A stretch of DNA of 64,000 nucleotides from Vibrio metoecus (lineage in GTDB: Bacteria > Pseudomonadota > Gammaproteobacteria > Enterobacterales > Vibrionaceae): contig NZ_JJMN01000046.1 of assembly GCF_000696385.1 (NCBI RefSeq), positions 496,001 to 560,000 on the forward strand, in the 5' to 3' direction. Shown here one piece after another: positions 58,397 through 64,000 of the stretch. The position numbers and the translations under genes were made by a program. The notes beneath the pieces were generated by a model. It was not told the origin of the DNA. It saw only the letters and a list, made by a program, of their open reading frames with translations, and made no database searches. Every line of letters starts with the position of its first letter. Position 1 is the first letter of the stretch.

Positions 58397-58699
58397 TTAG
58401 CGAGCTAACGCACGAGTTTTCAGTTCAAAAATCAGCTTTTCAGCACTGACTTCAAATTTAAAACGCGCGTGTAACTCAGTGGCATCGCTCTCTGCTGGTG
58501 CAACTTCATATTCCACGTTGGCGCACACTTGTTTTGCTAGGGCAACGTACTCAGCCAGTTTTCCTTCCAGATGTGCTTTATCGGAACCAAATAAAGAAAC
58601 TTCAGCGACATCGTCACCTTCACGAATGATAAAGCCGATTTCGCCTGCACAACCACAAGCTTCACATACTTCATTTTCGACACAGGTTTGGTTACTCAT
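58397..58699 (-). CDS. YfcZ/YiiS family protein (DUF406)
   Basis: A 100-residue soluble protein of the YfcZ/YiiS family. Family features: a Cys-rich start (CVENEVCEACGCAGEIGFIIRE, in part), EVSLFGSDKAHLEGKLAEYV and VCANVEYEV, ending in FEVSAEKLIFELKTRALAR. The cysteines (four in the first 20 residues) suggest metal or redox function. No function is established. The start follows GAGGAT and the gene stands alone. Confidence 0.9.
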   Translation of the reverse strand: MSNQTCVENEVCEACGCAGEIGFIIREGDDVAEVSLFGSDKAHLEGKLAEYVALAKQVCANVEYEVAPAESDATELHARFKFEVSAEKLIFELKTRALAR

Positions 58700-59193
58700 A
58701 CCCTAATCCTCTTACTAATAATGTGGCCATTTTAGTCTTCTCTCCTTGCTTATGCCACAAAAATGGTCTGTGGCATGGTGAGAAATTTAGAGAGGAATAT
58801 GTGGCCATATTTTTCATCAACAAACACTTTGTTGGTACGTTCAATGGCGGACTTATGTGATCTTCTCCGGTAATTTGGAGTTCCAAGTGTCGGAAAATTG
58901 TCAGAATTTCGACCAGTTCATTGTCACGCTCAATAGTTTGTTGGATTATTTGCCAACCAAAATATGATTTAGTGTGATGATCGACTTGGACAAGTGACCT
59001 TGTTCAAAAAAACTAACAAAAGGCTTATGCAAAAGAGTGAATTCACTTATCGAGTGACTAGTATTGAAAGGGCAAGTCAAACGGTGATCGACTCGCTCCC
59101 TCTTTGCCTTCGCCACGATCATTTGAAAAATAACTATTGAGTTTCCTTGCTGTAAAAACAGACAAAGAATTGACGTTAGAAAAGAGCCTGACC
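58700..59193. promoter_or_regulatory. Region between YfcZ and TetR genes with a 12-bp palindrome
   Basis: About 490 bp without a gene. AGTGAATTCACT at 59036-59047 is a perfect 12-bp palindrome 147 bp before the TetR start, flanked by GAGTGACTAG at 59052-59061, which repeats part of it. It is a candidate operator, but the regulator is not shown by the sequence. Confidence 0.4.
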
Positions 59194-59655
59194 ATGCCTA
59201 AGCGTAGTAAAGAAGATACTGAAGTGACGATTCAGACGATTATGGATGCGGTTGTCGACCAGTTGCTTCGACTGGGTTATGACAAGATGTCTTACACCAC
59301 ACTCAGTCAGCAAACCGGAGTTTCACGAACGGGGATCAGCCATCATTTCCCTAAGAAAACCGATTTTGCTTCTGCTCTTGATGGGCGGATTTTTAAGATG
59401 TTCATGGAATACCTCGATTTCGAGCATGATATCGGTGCATTTCGTGCCAGTTGGTTAGCCGCTATGGAGAAATCAGAGTTTGTGGCGATTTTGCGCCTCT
59501 TATTTCACCATATTGTGACCGCTGAACGTGCTCATGATTTCGCCCATAAAGGGGTGAGCCGCCTGTATAAAATGGCGGAAGAGAAGTTTGGTCAAGAGAG
59601 TCAAAAAGAAGTGGAATGGCTGCTTGGTCGTTCTCTGGTTAGCATGGTGAACTGA
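59194..59655 (+). CDS. TetR family regulator
   Basis: A 153-residue TetR-type regulator. The HTH is at residues 12-55 (TIQTIMDAVVDQLLRLGYDK, TTLSQQTGVSRTGISHHFPKKTDFASAL in part). The C-terminal part is short for the family but ends in a normal-looking GRSLVSMVN, like related Vibrio proteins. Start 59194 (MPKRSKEDT) fits; an in-frame extension to 59137 does not. It lies immediately beside the hut operon in the opposite direction (convergent), so it is not the obvious hut regulator; Fur is the usual one. Confidence 0.88.
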   Translation: MPKRSKEDTEVTIQTIMDAVVDQLLRLGYDKMSYTTLSQQTGVSRTGISHHFPKKTDFASALDGRIFKMFMEYLDFEHDIGAFRASWLAAMEKSEFVAILRLLFHHIVTAERAHDFAHKGVSRLYKMAEEKFGQESQKEVEWLLGRSLVSMVN

Positions 59656-59700
59656 ACCCGTTCACACCAACCCACCGACTTATCTCATATAAATATGAAA

Positions 59701-59723
59701 CCGCTAAGCGTTCTGCTTAGCGG
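59701..59723. terminator. Hairpin between TetR and hutD
   Basis: CCGCTAAGC and GCTTAGCGG pair around GTTCT between the convergent genes. T runs are weak, so its efficiency is uncertain. Confidence 0.65.
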
Positions 59724-59826
59724 CTCAGTTTAGCTTGATGCGTTACTCGAAACGTCATCAAATTCTGCTTGTCTCGCGTTTCAATACCTTGGTTGGCTAT
59801 TTGAACGAAAGAGTCTTTAACGGAGA

Positions 59827-60607
59827 TTAGGCCGGATAAACCATCGGGAAATCGCGGGTGGGGTGGGCTGCCACGAGAGCGTGATAGCCATAAACTTGTG
59901 CAATACGTTCTGATGTGAGAGCTTGCCAAGGTGCGGCATCACACACAATCTTTCCTTGGTGGAGCAAGATCAGACGATCGGCATATTGTGCTGCAAGATT
60001 CAGGTCATGCAATACGACTACCACGGCACAGGCTTCTTCATCGGCTAACTGACGAGCGAGTTGGAGTGTATTGTGCTGGTGTGCCAGATCGAGTGCCGAG
60101 GTTGGTTCATCCAGCATCAAAATAACGTTGTTCACCGGCTTGGTGAAGTTGAGTTAACACACGTGCCAAATGCAAACGTTGTTTTTCACCGCCAGAAAGT
60201 GCCGGGTAGAGACTACTGGCAAGATGCAACACCTCGGTCTTTTGCATGTAATGCCTCGCCACTTTCTCTACTTCCTTACGAGGTAAGTTGAGAGGTATCG
60301 CGCCAAGTTCAACGACTTCTTGGGCGGTGAACGGAAAACTCAGCGAGCTTTGTTGAGGCAAGATGCCTAAATGGGTCGCCAGCTTTTCCGCAGGCCAATC
60401 CTGAGCTGGAATACCAAAATAATTCAGCGAACCTGCACCTCTCATTTCTCCACAGAGTAGCTTGAGTAAGGTGCTTTTCCCTGCTCCGTTTGGGCCAAGT
60501 AATGCCGCGACTTCACCACGGCGTAAAGTGATATCGACATGGTCGAGTACCGAACGTGAACCATAAGCCACACAAAGGTCAGAGCCTTGAATTGCAATTG
60601 TGTGCAT
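59827..60607 (-). CDS. hutD: Heme ABC transporter ATPase HutD (one frameshift)
   Basis: A protein of about 259 residues that powers heme import with HutC. Walker A ALLGPNGAGKSTLLK, Q loop ILPQQSSL, signature ALSGGEKQRLHLARVL, Walker B (ILMLDEPTSALDL) and the switch His (VVVLHDLNLAAQYADR). The frame breaks at 60118-60130: removing one base (for example one G/C in GCCGGTG) joins ARVLTQLHQA to VNNVILMLDEP. Its ATG overlaps the hutC stop (60605-60609). It is last in the operon. Confidence 0.92.
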
Positions 60608-61651
60608 CAGAAAATGCGACCTTTTTGTTGAAATAACAGATATAAAAAGAAAGGCGCCCCAACCAGTGCGGTGACAATACCAATCGGTAATTCGGCAGGA
60701 GCCACCGCCACGCGCGCGACCATGTCGGCGAGAGTTAACATCAGCGCGCCAAGCAGCGTCGATACAGGGATCAAGTTGCGATGATCGGGTCCAACTAACA
60801 TTCGACCAATATGCGGTACCACTAAGCCTACAAAGCCAATCATTCCTGCTGCACTAACCGCAACCCCGACCCCCATTGCCGACAAGACTAATCATCTCGC
60901 GCTTGAGTTTTTGTACTGGCACACCCAGATGACGCGCTTCTGCTTCACCAAGGAGTAGGGCGTTGAGTGCCATGGCTCGCCAACGAAAATAACCAAACAA
61001 AATGAATAACGTGATGCCACTGAGCACAATGCTGGATGTGCTCGCTCCGGCCATGGACCCCATTGACCAGAGTGTTAAATCACGTAGCATTTGATCACTG
61101 GCTAAATAGTTGAGATAGCCAATTCCTGCACCGGCAAGAGCTGAGATTGCCACCCCCGCAAGTAGCATGATGGTCACTGAGGTACCAAATTTCGAGGTGC
61201 CAAGACGATAGACTAATACGGTGGTTACTGCGCCTCCGAGAAAGGCGGCGAGAGGTAATACTAAACCATTTAACCAAGGGAACTCGAACGTTAATTCGCT
61301 CAATAAAACGATAGCGAGCGCGGCACCGAGTGACGCACCTGAAGAGACACCAATAATTCCAGGTTCCGCTAACGGGTTACGAAATAATCCCTGCATGGCA
61401 GTGCCGCAGAGCGCCAGAATAGCGCCGACCAGTAAACACAGCAGTGTTCGCGGTAAACGAATATCGTGAATCACCAAATGAACGGCGCCCGCGAGCTGAT
61501 CGGAACGAAAAAGTAAGCTTTGAATACTGTCGGTGATAGTGATGTTCATTGGGCCAACGGTAATGGAGTAGAGCCCAGAAAACAGCACCGCCAATAGCAG
61601 AAAACTTGTGGTGATGACAATAGAGAATGGTCTTAACACTGGGAGCCTCAA
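60607..61651 (-). CDS. hutC: Heme ABC transporter permease HutC (one frameshift)
   Basis: A protein of about 347 residues, FecCD/BtuC type, with ten membrane segments. Family features: [40 protein letters not shown] and, after correction, [25 protein letters not shown]. The break at about 60886 is repaired by deleting one T from the TT in GTCTTGTCGG, giving [14 protein letters not shown]. Its start overlaps the hutB stop by four bases (ATGA). Confidence 0.92.
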
Positions 61652-62482
61652 GGGTAAAGCAGGTCTTGAATACGTTTTGCTTCTTGTAAACTTTTTAATC
61701 CCAATCCCCCGACGAGGGCATGGCCATCAATCGCTACGATGTTTTTGTTCTTGCCGGCAGGCGTGGCGGCCAACATAGGAACCGCTTTCAATACGGCCTC
61801 TGTTCCGCCCAGCTTTTCTAAGCTACGGCCGCTGACCAAGACCATATCCGGTTGCATTTCAATCATCGATTCCATTGAAAGCGGTTTGTAAGAAACGATC
61901 ATCTCTGCTGGATTTTGAGCGCCAGCCAAGCGAATGATCGTGTCTGGTACGGTATTGCTGCCCGCTACATTCGCTGCCCGTCCTTCGTGCAGTAGTAAAA
62001 ACAAAACCTTTTTCGCAGTGGTAGGCTGTTTAGCTTGCAAGGCGGTGATCTGTTGCTGCACGGTTTCTTTTAAATGCTGTGTCGTGACATCATCGGTTTT
62101 CGTGAGCTGAGCAATGTGATCAATACGGTTCAATAAACCTTGCGCTGTGGCCTCACTATTAATGATATTCACTTGGATGCCAGCACTACGCAGTTGTTGC
62201 AATGCCGTTTCTGGCCCCATCTCTATCAGAACCGATCAATTGAGTTGGGTTTAAAGCCAGTAAACCTTCCGCCGCTAGACGACGGTGATAACCGATCGTT
62301 GGCAGGCTAAGTGAATCTGGAACTTCGCTAGTCACATCTACGGCGACCAACTGTTTTTCTGCTCCTAGGGCGAGCATCAGCTCAGTGACGGCGCTGCCAG
62401 CACTGACGATTCTTTCTTGAGCCACGCTGATACCCGATGTACAGCAGGCCAGCAACACAACGAAGGATTGAGTAAGTTTCAT
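61648..62482 (-). CDS. hutB: Periplasmic heme-binding protein HutB (one frameshift)
   Basis: A protein of about 277 residues. Signal peptide (MKLTQSFVVLLACCTSGISVA), then RIVSAGSAVTELMLALGAEK and PTIGYHRRLAAEGLLALNP, matching HmuT/HutB heme-binding proteins with the heme-ligand Tyr in GYHRRL. The break at about 62206-62216 joins TQLIGSD to EMGPETALQQLRSAGI after removal of one base. It delivers heme from the outer membrane receptor to HutCD. It starts ten bases after exbD. Confidence 0.92.
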
Positions 62483-62492
62483 CTTGTTTCCA

Positions 62493-62909
62493 TTAAGAGT
62501 GAGGAGTATCCGTCAGCAACTGAGTTGCTGGAATGCCATGTTCTTGTAAAAAGCTCAGCAGTTTGACCAACTGTTGAACTTCTGCACGTTGATCGGCAGC
62601 AATCACTATAGGTCGTTGATTGCTTTGTACGGTTTCAAGCAGCGCCAATGAGAAATTGTGCCAATCAAGGTAGGTTTTTCCATCGATCGCCCAATAAGGC
62701 TCTGTTGCTAAAATATTGATAGTAATAGACTCTTTATTCACATCGCTTACCACTGGAGAATCCGTCGTAGGCAGGGCGACGTCCAAAGATTCCAAACGTA
62801 CGGAAGCCGTCAGCAACAAAAACACCATCACGATGAAAATGATGTCGAGCAACGGGGTGAGATCAGGCGTTAGCCCGAAATCAGCAGGTTTGGTGGAAGA
62901 TTTAATCAT
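62493..62909 (-). CDS. exbD1: ExbD-type biopolymer transport protein
   Basis: A 138-residue protein: one N-terminal membrane segment (about residues 17-37: TPLLDIIFIVMVFLLLTASV) with the essential Asp (LLD), then a periplasmic domain ending in LLTDTPHS. It forms the TonB energising complex with ExbB and TonB1. Its ATG at 62909 overlaps the exbB stop at 62902 by eight bases. In V. cholerae TonB1/ExbB1/ExbD1 is encoded with hutBCD, as here. Confidence 0.95.
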   Translation of the reverse strand: MIKSSTKPADFGLTPDLTPLLDIIFIVMVFLLLTASVRLESLDVALPTTDSPVVSDVNKESITINILATEPYWAIDGKTYLDWHNFSLALLETVQSNQRPIVIAADQRAEVQQLVKLLSFLQEHGIPATQLLTDTPHS

Positions 62910-63591
62910 TGCTTTCCACCGTTAAAGTTTGGGGATAGACCACGGATATTGAAGCATTAGCATGGAGAGTCATGCCTTCTAGCCAAAGGTTGACGTAATT
63001 CAATGAGTATTCCAGTTTGGCCATAGTGCGATCTGCCCACAGATTGAGCAATTGAGCCCCCGCCACGGCTGGTACGGCTATCATCAAACCGGCTGCGGTG
63101 GTGTACATTGCAATGCCTAAGCCATCTGCCAAAACATTCGGGGTAATGCTGCCTGTCGTGGCGGCAACGCCTTTAAACATGTCAATCAAGCCAAGAACGG
63201 TACCCAACAAGCCGAGCAAAGGGCTGATCACGCCGATCAGCGTCAATAACCGTAGACCAGAATTAAACTGATGGCGCTGTTCTTGTAGCCAGATGCCTGC
63301 GGCATCTTCACGCAGGGATTTTTCAAACTGGTGATGAGCCAGAAGCATGGCGACGCCACGATAAAGTACAGGACGTTTACCCGCGAAATGTTCGGTCAAT
63401 TCTGCAAGTTGTGTGGGGTTGCTGGGTGAAACGGCGTCCAGCGCTTGGCGAATTGCACCTTCACCTACGGTTAAACTAAGTAGCACTTGGAAAAGGCGCT
63501 CAGCCAGTAGCATCACGGTTAATGCTGAACAAATGAAAAGTGGCCACGCCATTAGGCCGAGTTGTTGTTGGAGTTGTTGTAACGATTCCAT
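62902..63591 (-). CDS. exbB1: ExbB-type biopolymer transport protein
   Basis: A 229-residue protein with three membrane segments (LGLMAWPLFICSALTVMLLA; LRLLTLIGVISPLLGLLGTV; GLGIAMYTTAAGLMIAVPAV). It is the proton-driven core of the TonB1 system. The start at 63591 (MESLQQLQQQLG) shares its A with the tonB1 stop (TAATG), so translation is coupled. An in-frame upstream extension to 63675 overlaps tonB1 and is not used. Confidence 0.95.
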   Translation of the reverse strand: MESLQQLQQQLGLMAWPLFICSALTVMLLAERLFQVLLSLTVGEGAIRQALDAVSPSNPTQLAELTEHFAGKRPVLYRGVAMLLAHHQFEKSLREDAAGIWLQEQRHQFNSGLRLLTLIGVISPLLGLLGTVLGLIDMFKGVAATTGSITPNVLADGLGIAMYTTAAGLMIAVPAVAGAQLLNLWADRTMAKLEYSLNYVNLWLEGMTLHANASISVVYPQTLTVESND

Positions 63592-64000
63592 TAGCCTTCC
63601 AATTTGAAACGAACAGGGATATGAACACGATGTGCAACAGGCACACCATCGAGAACGCGTGGAGAAAACTTCCATTGTTTAATCGCTTCGAGAGCGGATT
63701 GATCCAAAATTGCGGTGCCTGATGAGGTGAGCAGTTGTTGTTTGATCTGATTACCTTGCTCATCAAGCCAAATTTCATACATCACCGTACCTTCGATCCC
63801 CCTCTTTTGTGCAATTCGAGGGTAACGAGGTTGTACTGGCGTGGTCACAAAAGCGGGTTTGTCGACCAAAATCGGCTGACTGCTGACCCCTTGGCTCGCG
63901 GTGGTCGGTTTCGCCTGCGTTGGCTCGCTTTTGGGCTCATTCACGGATGTGTCGAGCTTTTCGGTATTGGTTTTGCTCACTGGAGCTTGTTTTGCTTGCG
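63591..64000 (-). CDS. tonB1: TonB1 energy-transducing protein (partial, runs off the right edge)
   Basis: The C-terminal portion (at least 136 residues) is visible: a Pro/Lys/Thr-rich linker (QAPVSKTNTEKLD, EPKSEPTQAKPTT) and the TonB C-terminal domain (PVQPRYPRIAQKRGIEGTVM, YEIWLDEQGNQIKQQLLTSS, ALEAIKQWKFSPRVLDG), which contacts the TonB boxes of outer-membrane receptors. The frame is open to 64000, so the N-terminal anchor lies outside. It is first in the visible operon tonB1-exbB1-exbD1-hutB-hutC-hutD. A Fur box would be beyond the window. Confidence 0.95.
   Translation of the reverse strand, partial: QAKQAPVSKTNTEKLDTSVNEPKSEPTQAKPTTASQGVSSQPILVDKPAFVTTPVQPRYPRIAQKRGIEGTVMYEIWLDEQGNQIKQQLLTSSGTAILDQSALEAIKQWKFSPRVLDGVPVAHRVHIPVRFKLEG

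Noticed and set aside
59827..62482. hutB, hutC and hutD as pseudogenes
   Set aside because: Each break is one base, the downstream parts keep all motifs, and the same type of error is found all over the window.
1..64000. Mobile elements, CRISPR arrays, tRNA or rRNA genes
   Set aside because: I looked for transposase or integrase frames, regular repeats and conserved tRNA/rRNA stretches and found none that I could support.

Overview
The window looks like part of the second chromosome of Vibrio cholerae or a very close relative (V. mimicus or V. metoecus are possible, since several proteins such as SpeG differ slightly from the V. cholerae versions I remember). The identification rests on recognisable genes: vpsT, the hutBCD-exbD1-exbB1-tonB1 heme locus, the malK/malEFG cluster with the MicX small RNA behind malG, a Qrr quorum-sensing RNA, the Mlp37 chemoreceptor, speG, pyrC, cspV and several diguanylate cyclases. 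The gene order appears to correspond to roughly VCA0979 down to VCA0910, read in reverse. I see no insertion sequences, phage, CRISPR, rRNA or tRNA.

Layout. 1-3.4 kb: end of a solute-binding protein, a chemoreceptor and a second solute-binding protein. 3.6-9.4 kb: a Lon-like protease, a chemoreceptor and an MFS transporter. 9.4-17.4 kb: small and metabolic genes (ppnP, pirin), an AGDEF diguanylate cyclase, a LysR/EamA pair, a DUF3541-type protein and alkB. 17.6-26.4 kb: a signalling block with two diguanylate cyclases, a sigma-54-driven qrr gene, a ScfR/RamB-like regulator divergent from an orphan malate synthase G domain, MarR, cheV, ppiC and vpsT behind about 950 bp of non-coding DNA. 26.5-34.3 kb: small enzymes, rof, speG, then malK divergent from malEFG and micX. 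34.5-42.7 kb: thioesterase, glpR, a Qrr-responsive PAS-GGDEF gene, an EamA/AraC pair, a peptidase-like gene, cspV and an HD-GYP phosphodiesterase. 42.8-48.2 kb: an ABC-F plus MFS operon with an attenuator-like leader, a DUF808 protein and rlmC. 48.3-58.7 kb: small envelope genes, an AraC regulator, pyrC, a MOSC/ferredoxin reductase, Mlp37, an acyltransferase and a repeat protein. 59.2-64.0 kb: a TetR gene and the heme-uptake operon, running off the right edge.

Theme. Cyclic-di-GMP and quorum sensing are unusually concentrated here: four GGDEF proteins, one HD-GYP protein, the c-di-GMP-binding regulator VpsT, a qrr gene, and the Qrr target GGDEF gene, whose leader carries a perfect 10-nt complement to the Qrr pairing region.

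Sequence quality. Seventeen genes are interrupted by about 20 single-base indels, almost all explainable as one base gained or lost in a homopolymer. I treat these as probable assembly errors and give whole-gene coordinates spanning the breaks.
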